Source: Onchocerca volvulus
Taxonomy: Eukaryota; Nematoda; Chromadorea; Rhabditida; Onchocercidae
Direction: 5' to 3'
DNA: 64,000 nucleotides
Assembly (NCBI GenBank): GCA_000499405.2
Contig: HG738139.1
Span: 15,155,723 to 15,219,722 of the forward strand
Notes under the pieces: model-generated
What the model was told of the DNA's origin: nothing
The model's input: the letters and a program-made list of their open reading frames with translations, nothing else
Database searches by the model: none
Part shown: positions 10,385 through 23,467 of the stretch, one piece after another
How the letters are laid out: each line of letters begins with the position of its first letter
Numbering within the stretch: position 1 is the stretch's first letter
Position numbers and translations under genes: made by a program

Positions 10385-13300
10385 TTATGCTTGTCGCGTT
10401 CCCTTTAACCATGCCGAAATACTCGTTTTCACTTTGGTACCTGTATCTGCAAAATATTTACTGGTATTAACAACGGCCGATGCTACACGACGACCACTTC
10501 CCATACCACCAGCTGAATGCTCCATACGTAACAAGACATCTGATATACTGAGACCACCGGCAAATGGATGTCTGCAAACAGATAAAAATTTTTTACAATG
10601 GTGAATATTGACAAAACTATTGTGAGGAAAAAAAAAATAAAATAAACTGAGAAAATAAATAAATTATCACGATGAAGCATGACTTCATTTCCATGCTTCA
10701 AGATATTTAAAGCATTTGCTAATCTTAAAAATAAAAAATCATACAAATACCTATAACATATTCAATGGCCTTTTTTTACGTCTTAGAGAATTTAGCTAAA
10801 TCTTACTAAAAATATACGAAGAATAATCAGCAAACATTAAGAGAGAATTATATTACCTGCTTTATAGATAAAATATCAAATGAAAATATCAAGTCTCATG
10901 AAGAAAGCATTTTCTAATCTTATAATATATCATTGAACAAACTTTACTTAAAATAAAGTTAACAATACAAAGTAAAGTAATATTAGAGATTTGGCGCTTA
11001 TTTGAAAGCAAATTGCTTAAGATAGTAAGAGATTATATCTGAAGATCTTAAATAAAGATCAAGAAAACGAACCCGGGAACCGTAGATGCCAAATCGGGAT
11101 AGTCACCACAGGACCAAATACGATAATTATTGCTCATTTTCCACTCAGCTATAAATGCTTCGTTGAAATCATCCAACGAATTTTTCAAATCAGCGCGAAC
11201 AGTAGCTATGAGTGATAACAAATATGCCTGCATCTGTAGCCGTATCCAGTCATCACTACCTTCCCAACCTGCAATCAGTAAATATCAAAATACAACTCTG
11301 AAACGGATTTTTAAAAAATTTGCACAGTACAACAGTAAAAGAATCAATTCAGTTTGTCTCATTAACTTATTAATAACCAAACTTTCCTTTCATTTATTAA
11401 TAGTAACTCTTCTAATAAATCCCCTACCCATTAACTCGCCCAATGATGAATACAAATACCAAAATTTTCATTTCTTTCAAATTTCAAACAAAATTCCACT
11501 AGACCTAAAGTAATTGAAGATATACTAAATGCTAATTGGCATGCTACAAATAATGCAAAAAGAATTAAGAAGGTAGGAATTCCTTAATCACCATTGAAGA
11601 TTTTCGAAACATTTCTCAAAATTCAGAGAAACGAAATGATCAATTTAATAACAAAAATAATCATTCAAATATGGAAATATCAAAAAGCAAACTTGGTGAT
11701 TTAGCATTCGCTTCTATTTCTTTCAATACGAAATCGACGAAACGTAAATCTGCAGCTGTTAATGCCAACGATCGTTTTAATTCAATATCTAAGATATCAA
11801 TACTTCCATCACCAACTTCATCAATCTTAACGATTTCTTTGCAATTTTCACAGTCAGAGGAAATCATAGCAAAATGATGTCATATGTTGCTAAGAAATAA
11901 TTAATGTAAGTTCTATTATTTAATATTTCTCCTTTACTGAAAATCTTGTCTATCCCACCTGACCAGTTCTTTAATTATTGTAACAAAATTTTTGCTAGTG
12001 ATACCATTATAATGTGCTTACGAATGAATGCCAACGTTAGGAAAAATATAGAATTGTGTAAGCTATATATCAACCTCTCATAAAATACCAGTGACTGTAT
12101 TCCAAGACAAAAAATTGCCATATTTTATAAACGCTTAGACAATCATTTGATGTATTATTATACATAAATCGGGAGTTAAGGAAATTTAAGATTACGAAAA
12201 ATGATCTAAGAGTCATGTTCTCGTAAATCTAAGTCTAGAGTGCAACAGTTATAAATAAAAGAATTTTTTTTTCTTCAATAAAAAGAAAATTTGTTTACAG
12301 TAACTATAACATCCAATAAATCACGACGTTGAACAAATAATGCATTCGTTGTACCAATACAATAAGCACGTGTTTTATCGGAACGAATCATATCCAAATG
12401 GCAGATACTTAGGTAAGGATGAAACAATGAACCCTACAATGATATTTTTTTTTTCATTCCGGAAGAAAAAAAAATGAAAAATTAGAAGGAAGTTGTAAAG
12501 TCATAATCTTGAAATTTAATTTGTAATCATGACACTTAAGTTCTAATTATAAAATTCGTATTTTCTGTAAAATTATTACTTTCGTGAAAATACTTAATGG
12601 GAAACCATATGAATCGGTGTCCAGTATTTGCTTCTGCTTCAAATTTGAACAGCTTTCAACACTACTACTATTTGACAACTGCGTTTCGGATGTACAATCC
12701 ACAGCTGATACTAGAAAATCTTAAAATGAAAAATAACAGTTTAACAGGAAGGAAATTTGTTGTTTTGAATACAGTGAAATATTTTGTTAGCAAAATTGCA
12801 TTAAAGACAGAACTTTTGTGAACGAATTCTATGGGACTGTTTCCACTCACTTTGTTCTTCTTTTCGATATTTACGTTAACCGCTATATTATCTCTAAATT
12901 CCAGAATTCTGTCTTTAAATATATCCTCGTTTACTTCCGAAACTAAAAGGAACATTCATATTCTACAACAGTTATAATGAATAAAAACAAAAATTAAAAC
13001 ACTTTGAATCAAATTACGTATTTAGTTATATTTAAGAGCTATTTTAACGAAAATAAATTAGTGCATTGAAAATACATAGTTAAATTTGCAGAATGAAAAA
13101 AAAAATCAATGCTAAGTCTAAGGATATCAAAATTGATTTTCTTGTCTCAAAAAACCATTAATTAACCCTAAAAAACGCTTGCAAGCTAGCCTATATTTAA
13201 TTAATTAATTCGGTTTCTTCGAAATAAAGCCAAAAAGATGCGAAAAAGATCTAGGTTATGCCAAGAAGTTATGCATAAACATTTCGTCCACTACTCAATG

Positions 13301-16300
13301 TCGTATTATAAATATCAGCTTTGAAATAAAATTATAAGCAATAATTATATGTCAAGCTTACCAATTTTGTCTTTATCCACACTCTTATCATCATTCCAAC
13401 ATTTCGAAGTATTTGGGTTATATGCAGCTGCATGAAATAGACCCTTTTCAACCAATTCTAAATTAATAATTAAAAACATCTAAATCATTTATTTTTTTTC
13501 TGATTAGAGAGATGAAAAAAGTAAAGTGGAACTGGGAACAATTTTTGTTACCGAGTTATTGTGTTAATTGATAGCTAAACATTTATAATGATTCTCCTTT
13601 ATTTTATTTGCAATTATCATACTATAAATGACCTGAATTTTTCAGATCCGTTAAATCTTAGAAATTCAAGTTATTCATAATATACTCATTGCAAAACACA
13701 ACAAATGAGTAACGAATAACTATTATAGATGCTTAACAATCAATTAGCGCAGTAATTCGGTAATAAAATAACGAATTACAACTGCTCTTATTACATTTCT
13801 GCTTGAATTCAATAAAAATATTCAAACACTTAACAAAAATAAGGATCTAAAACTTAAGAGGAATTTTAAAAACTTACTAAAAGATTCAAAAAGAAAACTA
13901 TTTCTTTAAGCCGAAACTCATAAAATTTTCTTAAAAAATTTGAATGGCTGAAAAGCGGACAGACATCCATCAAAAAAGAAAATGCTGCAGAAATTAAAGG
14001 ATGTTGATAAAGATATTACGTGGGAAAAGTGAAATAAGCGCAATCATCAGCTGACCTAATTGAAATACTGGCGATATATAGAATACAATCTGAAATAACA
14101 GCACATTTTGATTAAGAAAAGATTTCATAAATAAATGTTGACAAAAATTTAAATGATATATTTAATTTTTCATAAGAAATAAAAGGAAAATGAAGTTTTG
14201 AAAGACAAAAGGTGGCTGAAGAATGAATTTCCTGTCAGACTATTTGATCAATCAACACAATGCTTTACGATAACGAAACTGCATGTCAAATAAAAATTTG
14301 ATAGTCAAATAAAATTTTTCTAAAGGAAAACAAATTACCTTCTTTTCTAATAACAATAATTTAAATAATACTAATACACGATGCCGAAATGTTGTTAAAA
14401 GGGATTGTACCGAGATATCTGCAAAAACATTTCTTTTAAAATCTATAAAATCTTCATCACTCCATATTTAAATCAATTTTAAGTTAAAATAATGGAGAAT
14501 AAATGATTACACTTTTTATTTTTCATATTTCCCCATGATATAACAATTTATGCAGGGCTATATGTATCAGTTTCTTTCATTTCTTGAATGCTTCACACTA
14601 TACATCAACCTACTTATATGCTTAAACAAAACAAAATACAAGCAAAAACTATACAAATAAATAAACAAAACAAAATGAAACAAAAATCACTTCCTTATAA
14701 TGTTTTTCTTCTATCCCATTACCTAGTAGAATATCAATGTATTTTATACCTGCGCATTACATTATCTGTTTACAGCATGTTTATTTGTACTTGAAAATTT
14801 TTATACTGCTCAACTATTACGGCCAAATAAAACTGAAATTTAATGCCGAAATTCTGAACACTGTTTTCAGTCCATTTTAGATAATTTGTAATTCTAGCAC
14901 GAATACATACCCATAACTGCGACTTGCTCCTCAGTTTCGACATCCGGAAACATTTCACATAGATTTTCATACATTTGGGACAGCACATCAACCTCAAATT
15001 GCGTAGAATAATGAAAGATCAAAGACTTGATTATTAAAACTTCTTTTCTCCTCTGTGATAAATAACAATATGAAACCAAAGCATGTGGCAGAATATCTTA
15101 TTCTTCGCCTAACTTATCAGAAATTATTCATTCTAAGCTGTAAGACGTTTAGGAGTGTAAAAATTATTTCGCAAGAATTGCATATTGTGATTAGACTAAT
15201 AATATATTATTTGTAATAAGCCCTGATCAATCTAAGTGAAGAAATAATTTAGAAAGCTTACCTTAGCAAAATCTCTTTCGTTAAAATAAGCTTTTGTAAT
15301 AAGCTCCAATTTAGCCGTCAATACACCAAAAAGTGGTACTCGAGATAGGACGCAGACACTTTTTTGTACAGTACTTCGGGTGACATCAGTTGATTTGTTT
15401 AGAAGATCCTTGAAAAGCAAGAATCTTGAACTCAATTTAAGGTTTCAGAAAAGTTGAAATAATTCCTTAGTACATAATTTTGATAAAGATAAGATGAAAA
15501 TTTTGCGCGAAAGCAAACTTATGTGACAACGATTTCACGCAGTTGAAAATTCATCACGATGGCAGAAATAACAGTAGTATAGCTTGTGATGTATTGAAGT
15601 AAATTAAGATACTGACAGTGACAGTAATAATATTAGTAATGAATGAAAACAGTAACCTTTGCAGAAATTTGACGATAACATGAAATTCCAAAGACTGATC
15701 GGTTTGGATCATCTAATGATGGCAGCAGAAAGTATATTATATCTAAAATCACAAAAAAAAAAGAAAATAAGTATGCAAACATAAATTGGCATCCCACAAA
15801 TCAAAAAATATTCGAATATTTCATAAATTCAAAAAAAGAATTGATAATATGTAGCTAAAAAGTTAACCAATAAATACGCAAAAAAGTATCACATTTCTAT
15901 TGTTGATTCTTTACAGACTGCTTTATTCATTATTACGTACGCAAAAAATAAAAAAATAAAAATAAAAAATAAGAAATAAAAATAAAAAAGTAGAGAAAAA
16001 AATCCCGAAATCTTTAAATATACAAAGTTCAACTTTAAAAGTTTGGAAAAAGCGAAGCTTTCTATTGTCTTGAAATAGAATGTAGAACATGAGCAATAAA
16101 GAATATTAAAACCATAAGAACTAAACAAACATTTTAAACATATTATTCAATAAGGATGAAAGAAGTACAAAGACCATAAAGCAAACTCTTCACGTACCGT
16201 GATCAACGTTATGTGCACCATCAGGAAGTGCAAGTGACGGCAAATTCTGCCATGCTGCCGGCAATTCCCCTTCATCACCTATTAGAGGTGGATAGCAATA

Positions 16301-16638
16301 TTCGATCTGAAAAGATTAATCACAGATGTATTTGAACTTAATAATCCCTAAATTTATGAATAAACGCACTTTAATTCAAAATTTTTGTAAAAAACATATA
16401 TATATATATATAGCATCGCTCACAAAATGCAACTACTTTAATATAGGAAATTCCAAAATACCAAGAAAAAATATGCGTCCTTATTAAATACTTATCAACC
16501 TTAAACAAACTTATTATTGAACCCTAGTAAATTTATTTGTTAACAAGTTTTACTATTGTCAAACATTTGATCAATTACCTGACATCCACGTTTATGATGA
16601 AAACCAATGACCGCAACGTAAAGAATTGAGCTGACCAT
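10385..16638 (-). CDS. AVL9 homologue, DENN-type late secretory pathway protein
   Basis: AVL9 proteins act in post-Golgi and late secretory transport and belong to the DENN superfamily. Predicted exons in transcript order: 16638-16579, 16306-16198, 15742-15658, 15424-15262, 14992-14911, 14418-14339, 14089-14056, 13457-13362, 12942-12851, 12636-12580 (possibly from 12710), 12433-12299, 11825-11693, 11268-11073, 10571-10385. With these the frame closes at about 502 aa. Diagnostic segments, recalled from the family: ILYVAVIGFHHKRGCQ then IEYCYPPLIG at the N-terminus, LALPDGAHN, VFGISCYRQI, TVQKSVCVLSRVPLFG, FKLLLLEKK then VFYISPV, LTAADLRFVDF, WEGSDDWIR, and NNYRIWSC. The start ATG gives the conserved N-terminus. 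The upstream end of exon 4 (15424) and the exon 9/10 and 12 acceptors are the weak points: a serine-rich stretch at 12710-12637 reads well but is out of phase with exon 9 as drawn. The stop overlaps an AATAAA on the minus strand. Confidence 0.92.
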
Positions 16639-18951
16639 TCATAAAAGAACATTTGATGCTTAAAAATCACAAATATTCAACAACCTGTCAATAATGAGTA
16701 ACATCTGAAAAAGAAGAAAGAACTACAATTTTCGTAATGAAAAATAATGCTTAAATTAAATAATAATTCGGTCAAATCACGTACGCTTACTAAGTTTAAC
16801 ATAAAGTAAACAGTATTATAATTCGATATATGCCTACTCACGTCGAATTTCAATGACACTATCAAATGACTGACGTCTATTTTTCCGAAAAACATTTAAA
16901 ATTAGAAAATTTGACTCAAAAAATAAGCATCTATCTAACTAAGACTAATAATGTGCGCATTTTTTATGTTTAATCTACATAAGTTTCATTTATCTTAGTA
17001 TTAAATAATTTTATATTTTAACCATTCCCTACATCCAATAGTTGTTTTTCTTTTTTTTTTTTTTTTTTTAAAGTTTATTTTCAGGATTACATCATCCCAA
17101 TTTCTCACACGAAATTTGTAAAACATTATTAGATTTACCGGTCGTGTAGAAATAAGTACTTATATTATATACATAGATTCAATTACTTTCATGGCTCATT
17201 ATGACAACTATTTTAAAATTAAATTTCCATATATGATATACTAATATTATCAATACTTTTGATTCGTGGAATTCTACGAAATGTCCAAACATGAATGTTA
17301 AAAACAAAGCATTTATTGGATAACATACAACTATTTGCCATATGATACAATACAAATAATAACATAGCAAATAAGGCAAAAAATCGATTTCCCAATAGTT
17401 TCAAACTTTATTTTTACTATCAGTAGTATAATACTCGCAAAAAATAAAGCACAAATTGTTTACAACAGTTAATTTACATATGAAAAAAAAAAAAAAAAAT
17501 GAATCCATTTTAACAGAAACAAGTAGAAAGCTAGTTCTTCACTAAGAATATCATGTTCTGAAACGAAATATCGAAAAAAAAGATCAATATACCAATAGAA
17601 ATAACTGGATCCATTGCCTAATTTTAATTCGACAGACTTACAGTAGTTATAAAATACAAAAGCTGAAAACACAATTATTATTCACATGTGATTCGAACAA
17701 ATTTTTTTTTTTTTTTTAATAGAAAGTAACTAATTTAAAGATTTGAACAATTCTGTTAACTGTTAACAAGGAGAAACAGTTACAACAAAGATTTCTCGTC
17801 AATTCATAAAATTCCTATGAGAGTCAAAAATTGCTTATATAACTAGAAACAAAAACAAACAAATGAAGCAAACCCTATGCAAGTACTTACGACAATTAAT
17901 AAAATATTTGGGGTAATTTGATAAGGATCATAATATTGATAGGATAAATAACGATATTAATATGAAATAAATAACAATAACTGGATGATCCATAGAAAAC
18001 AAATGAGATCAAAAATGTCCGAAAAATAAAGTAATTTAGGCTGAGGCACCATATCAAATGAAAATACTTGAACATATATTAATCAGTGGATGGTAAACTT
18101 TAATACTTGAAACTATCAGATGTTAAAATGAGCGCATTTCATATTAATGATGCAGATATACCGCTTTCCTTGGCTAAATATCCAACCACTCGAAGAAAAT
18201 TATAATATCACCTGCTTTTCAACTACTCTTCTCTCTCAAGTCCATCTGGATAAGCTATCGATGAATGAATACGTTTATAAAAAAAAAAAAAAAAAACACA
18301 CACACAAGGCTTACAAAGAATACAATTGGAATTGCCACAGCCTGAAAGAAGGGATAAACGTTTTCCATGATTACTCATGTAAATACAAACATATCATCGT
18401 TTGAGCAAAACAATGAGCTCACTTGCTACCTGAATAATCTAATTTTTCAAACACCAATTGAATGACTGAACGATTCAAATTTGGGAACTCTGGACCAATG
18501 CATTTCTAAATGAATCATCAAATTCGAGAATTATTGTATTTTCAGTGTGATGGATGACCAGTGATAAGATCATTGTCATGATTCATCGGATATGTTGTCA
18601 ATCATAATCCTAACAGATAAGCGAACCGATGAGATCGTAAATATATCATGCCGATACGAACACCATTTCTAACGGATACCTGCTAAAGACAATTGCAACT
18701 TCGCAGATGAAGAAAAAAAAAAAGAAGAAAAACAAATCATGAGAACATATTACGAGAACCAACTCGTATAAATAATTTCAGAGCATCAAATAATCCAAGT
18801 ATCTAAAAACTGTTTCTGAAATGAAACCAAATATTAAATTCTTTTCGTCACCAATTTCAACTAACTTTCTAAATAGAAGCAATTTCTTGATCTCCCGGTA
18901 ATAATAACAGAGGAAAAAGTAACTGAGAATTTAATAACATAGAAATAAATA
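16639..18951. other. Intergenic region between AVL9 and KMT5A
   Basis: Both neighbours run on the minus strand, so this holds the AVL9 promoter side and the KMT5A 3' end. Several A- or T-runs occur (17051, 17482, 17701, 18279). Open frames here are low-complexity and resemble no family. No RNA gene was recognised. Confidence 0.6.
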
Positions 18952-21900
18952 TCACGAATTTAGTAGCCATGGATTTTTTGCGACAGTACACGGTGTTCGG
19001 TCTCCATAATCGTACAGTAATTCCTCACCAATATCGATATCTCGCTTAGCAATCAATATCAAATGTTTCGATTCATTCAATTCGATAACCTTAACGTGAT
19101 AATCGATTTATTTCATTTTTTCATCATAAATCGATGAATTTCATATCATATCATCTGTCCATCAAAAATTGTTCCACATTGTCAAGAAGGTAATGATATA
19201 TTGAACTGAAGAACTTAGTACACACAGTGTTAATAATATTTACTAAAATAATGATCTGATGTAATTAGAGATTTTAATTAAATGATAAGTTTTATATATT
19301 TTCTTCTATTCATTACCATTATTAAACATCAAAATTAATGGCCGCAAGATGAGAGTAATATAGAAATAACAAAATTCATAGCATAATTTTTATTTTAACA
19401 TACCTTTGTCTTCAGATTCGGTTTAATGACAGAATGATTTATTAGACGACCTTTATAAGGTGTTTCATCTGTAGCATCAACGCAATATTGCTTATTTTGA
19501 TATTTGAAAAAATACATAAATGAGCCAATGCTATCATCTTCGGCATATTGTCGTTCGCGAATCCTTGCCAGTCTCATATCTATTATTTCACCTAAAAACA
19601 TACGTAAGATTACGGATGATGTCTAGCATCTTCAGAAGTTAATTCATTCTTTTGTCTTTTAATTAATTTTTTAATTAGTATAAGAATAAATTATCACTTA
19701 AGTCTTTGATTAAGACGACGTTGCAACTCCAATTCTGTGGAGAGTTATGAATGCAAATTGTGCAGCAATATTATACACAAGTTATCCAAAATAAGAGATC
19801 AGGACACATGACGAATGCATTATCCTACGAATACAAAAAACTTCCACCATCACTGAAGTATTGGCCAATTGCATATCTTGATTTGACAGAAATGAACTTC
19901 AAAGTCTTTGTGCCAATATATCCACTTTTCGTTACTTTTCTTATTTTACCTTTATATTCGACCACAAATTCATTTTTCTGGAAGTTCCGTAAGGTGCGAA
20001 TCCCACGACCTTTTTCTTGGCATTCGAAAATCTCCAGAAATTTTTCATTGCTACCTGTTAAAATGGCATTTTCCATCGCATCACGCTCTTCTTGCTGCAA
20101 ATATCGCGAACAGAACTTAAAGCATAATCCTAGAGATGCTAAATTATCAAATTGGTAAATAAATAAAAAAAAAAAAGAAAAAAAAAGCTTCAAATCTTGA
20201 ATTTTCTGTTGAGCTACCAGATGTAAAAGTTTTTTTTTTGATATCAAGAAATTATAAAAATCTAAAAAAAAATTCACCTCAAGCTGCTTTTCTGTTTTCC
20301 GATTGCTCCGCCGGGGCGGGAAATATTCAGTGATTTTATGATTCGAAGTATCATTGGTTCCATTTCCAACAGATTTTTCTTTCCTGTAAAAAAAAACTAA
20401 TAAACATAAGTATTAACTATTTTTTCGGAAAGTATTGCATGCAAAATATTAATTGCAAGCGAAGTTAAAAACTATATCTTATTCTCACATAGAGAGAAAG
20501 ACAACAGTACTGATGACAAATCAGCTAACGACATTCGACTTAGCCTAATCAAAACAATTAAAAAGTGAAATAATTCCGGTCGTAAATATGGTGAAATTCT
20601 TTATATATTTTTCATAAAATATAGATCAAAAATAACTTTAACAGAATTCTTGAAAAAAGAAAAAAACTGCTGAAATAGAATTTGTCAAATCAACAGATAT
20701 ACTTTGGGGTTTTTTTCTTAGTACTTCGACGACCTCCACGTTTGCGATTCACTATGTTGTCAAGCATTCGATTTGATAAAGCTGACAGCGGTAAAGCCCT
20801 GAAATAATTTTATATAAACTATAAGTTTGGAAAAAAAAAGAGAATGAATTTTCCTACCGAAAAGCAAATAATTCTACAAGATCAAAAACTTTCGCATAAA
20901 GAAAGCATAAGATAGAAGATTAATATTGTTTACTAAGAATTTCGGGGAATTTTGAAAGTTGAGGATGCCACTTTTTTCCTCTCTTTTCTTCTTCCGTTGA
21001 AAAAAAAAAATATTATTATTTACCGAAGATATCTTATTTTCTTCTTTCTAAGTCTTTGTTACTTCTAATTAACTATTTACCAATCCAATAGTTAATATAG
21101 TAAAAAATTGGATATGTGGGAATGTTTCTCTTACAGTAATCAAAAAACTTTCATCCGCTATTTGATAATTTAAAGTAAAAAAATAATGTATAAAAAGGAA
21201 TAATTGAAACAGCTCGAGCATTCATTTTCTCTTCCATTTAAAATTTATTCACTCAATCGAAATTCCTCTTTCTATGCGTTCTCACCATATATCATATGAA
21301 ATTACGAATGACCGACAAAATTTAAATTCTGCAAATTTGAACAATTTTTGCCGAACTTTTTTCGAAAAAAAAAAACTTTCGATGTCTAAACGAAAAATTA
21401 AACCAAAAAAAGAATTTCGATATTGCCAATTTGTTACAAAATAATTAATTTAATCAAAAATACTTTTCTCTTCTCTCTTTCCTGATCTCTCTTTTGAAAA
21501 AAATATTTGAAAATGCTAGACAGTCTTCATCACACTTTCACGCTTATTACAGTTTAAAATCTCCCTTATCTAACATTTAAAATTTAGGTATTTAAATTCT
21601 AAATTCATTCCAACTTTATTCAATATTTAACAACACAATCAAAAAACCCAATTTGTGTGTTTGAGATTTAATATTTAGTATTTGAATATGATAAAAATTA
21701 ATTCAATCTTATTCTATATTTGTTAAACATTGAATAAAGTTGAAATGAATTTAGGATTTAAAATACCTCAATTTTAAATGTTAGGTAAAAAAAGATTTTG
21801 AAACAAAAATTTGTTAAATAAGTAATTTCACGTTTCTACTTGATTTTATTAATTGAAATCTACTTTAATTTTATTTTAATAAAAGTTATCATATTTATAA

Positions 21901-22052
21901 TTAATAAATCACCCACATAAAATCAAAAATTGAGACAAAAAAAAAGAAATGACAAAATTTGAAAATTGGCGCTAAAGTAATACTGACCGATGCAGCAGTA
22001 TTGTCTGACGCTTTTCATCTGTACCATACGTGAGCCGTATTGCAATAACCAT
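18952..22052 (-). CDS. set-1: Histone H4 lysine-20 monomethyltransferase (KMT5A/SET8/PR-Set7)
   Basis: Nuclear SET-domain enzyme that monomethylates H4K20, controlling chromosome condensation, replication licensing and, in nematodes, dosage compensation. Predicted exons in transcript order: 22052-21988, 20798-20703, 20383-20278, 20094-19950, 19591-19404, 19089-18952. Phases close at 245 aa, shorter than the vertebrate enzyme. The N-terminus carries a basic stretch (NRKRGGRR, STKKK) and, at residues 68-79, NHKITEYFPPRR, matching the PCNA-dependent PIP degron of SET8. The catalytic half begins at QEERDAM (90) and has EKGRGIRT, FVVEYKGE, YCVDATDET, GRLINHS (cofactor-binding NHS) and GEELLYDYGDRT, ending PWLLNS. 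The first exon was assigned because its donor phase joins exon 2 without a break; its sequence (MVIAIRLTYG) is not conserved in relatives I recall, so that exon is less certain than the rest. Confidence 0.93.
21555..21799. repeat. Foldback (MITE-like) element with about 75-bp inverted arms
   Basis: Inside KMT5A intron 1. The left arm (about 21555-21632, from aaaatctcccttatctaaca) is a near reverse complement of the right arm (about 21719-21799, ending tgttaggtaaaaaaagattt), with scattered mismatches, around an AT-rich spacer of about 85 bp. No coding capacity. Target duplications could not be fixed. Confidence 0.8.
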
Positions 22053-22339
22053 CGTTACACGTCAGATCACGTAATGTTATAATATTTAAGGTGGCATCGA
22101 GTAGTAAATTGAATAATTACTATAAATAATTCGGATACATTGGCAAAAATTCGTCCCTCATATTAACAAATATCTTTCGCTGCAAATCATTAATATAATA
22201 TGGGAAAAAAAAAGAAGCATAAAACAAAAAAATGAAAAGCACGAAAACACGACACATTTTTCGAATTTCCAAAAAAAAAAAAAAAAAAAGAACGAATTTT
22301 GCAATAATTTTTCCAACCAGTGATTGCAACTTTATTTTC

Positions 22340-22407
22340 ATACTCAACAATATACGTAAAAACGAAAAAAAAAATACTCAACAATATACGTAAAAACGAA
22401 AAAAAAA
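22340..22407. repeat. Tandem duplication, two copies of 34 bp
   Basis: The unit atactcaacaatatacgtaa continuing into aaacgaaaaaaaaa occurs twice back to back, and shorter fragments (acgtaaaaacgaaa) continue to about 22430. Confidence 0.85.
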
Positions 22408-22708
22408 ACGAAACACGTAAAAACGAAACACTTAAGATTCTAAAACATTTTACGTATCCGTTCTTACGTATAACCTATATTGATGAATTTTCGACAATCC
22501 TACTGTATTTTGTGCAATAGTGATTATTTTAAAAATAATAACACATCTGCCTCTTCATATGTTGTCAAATGGCTCTTCTAAAAAATCAATCGATAATTGA
22601 GCGTAAAACAATTTCTTGACCAGCTGCGGCGCAAGATTTATTTTTTCCATGGTACTAGAACTATGATTCATGTGTAGAGAATCTTTTTTTTTTTGATACC
22701 TTTAATGT

Positions 22709-22929
22709 GATATGTGTAGAACTCAACTTTGTTGCTTAGGTATAAAACGTGAACCGATGGAATTCAACCTTACTGCTTAGGTATAAAACGTGAACGGATG
22801 AAATTTAACCTTACTGTTTCGTATAAAAATGATCCCAAGGAATTTAGCTTTACTGCTTACTATAAAAAGTAATCCACGAAATTCAACCTTACTGCTTACA
22901 TATAAAAACTTGATCCCGCGGAATTTTCC
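22709..22929. repeat. Minisatellite, about five units of 39-41 bp
   Basis: Units beginning ggtataaaacgtgaaccgat and ending caaccttactgctta repeat head to tail from 22739. The first two are closest; later ones diverge and shorten. A partial unit precedes the first. Each full unit carries TATAAAA. Confidence 0.85.
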
Positions 22930-23376
22930 TAATCAATAAACAAATGATTAAAATGGTTAAGTGTAAAAAAGTAATTTCCGTGACACAGATCAAGTAAAAT
23001 CATTTCTGTTCAGCTAATCATCAAAATATATTTATTCTCTTAAATAAATATGCTTAACAAAATGGTTTATAGGTATGTAAGCATATGAATGAAATACGAA
23101 TAATTCACATCTGTCAACATACATATGCATAAGACAAATATGTAAATAATCTCACGTATCACGTATGTAATCTCACGCATCACGCATATAACTTCACGAA
23201 ACTACGCTGATATATTGTATTCTAATTCATAATAGAATAACATCCATTATATTACCAGTATCAAACAAATTTTGCATCGAAAAAAAAAGCAAACTTTGCA
23301 TGCAAAAATATTCCATACTTTTTTTTCCATGTGTATGTATTATCAATTATTTTGTACATTTCATACATATATTGTC

Positions 23377-23467
23377 TGCATGCATGCATGCATTCATTTC
23401 ATTTTCGAATTGAATTAGTTACTGCAACAATATTCGATCAATGCATGCACGCATGCATGCATGCATT
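23377..23467. repeat. Two (ATGC)n microsatellites
   Basis: Runs of tgcatgca at 23377-23394 and 23441-23467, separated by 46 bp. Because the unit is self-complementary, each run can fold on itself. Confidence 0.85.
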
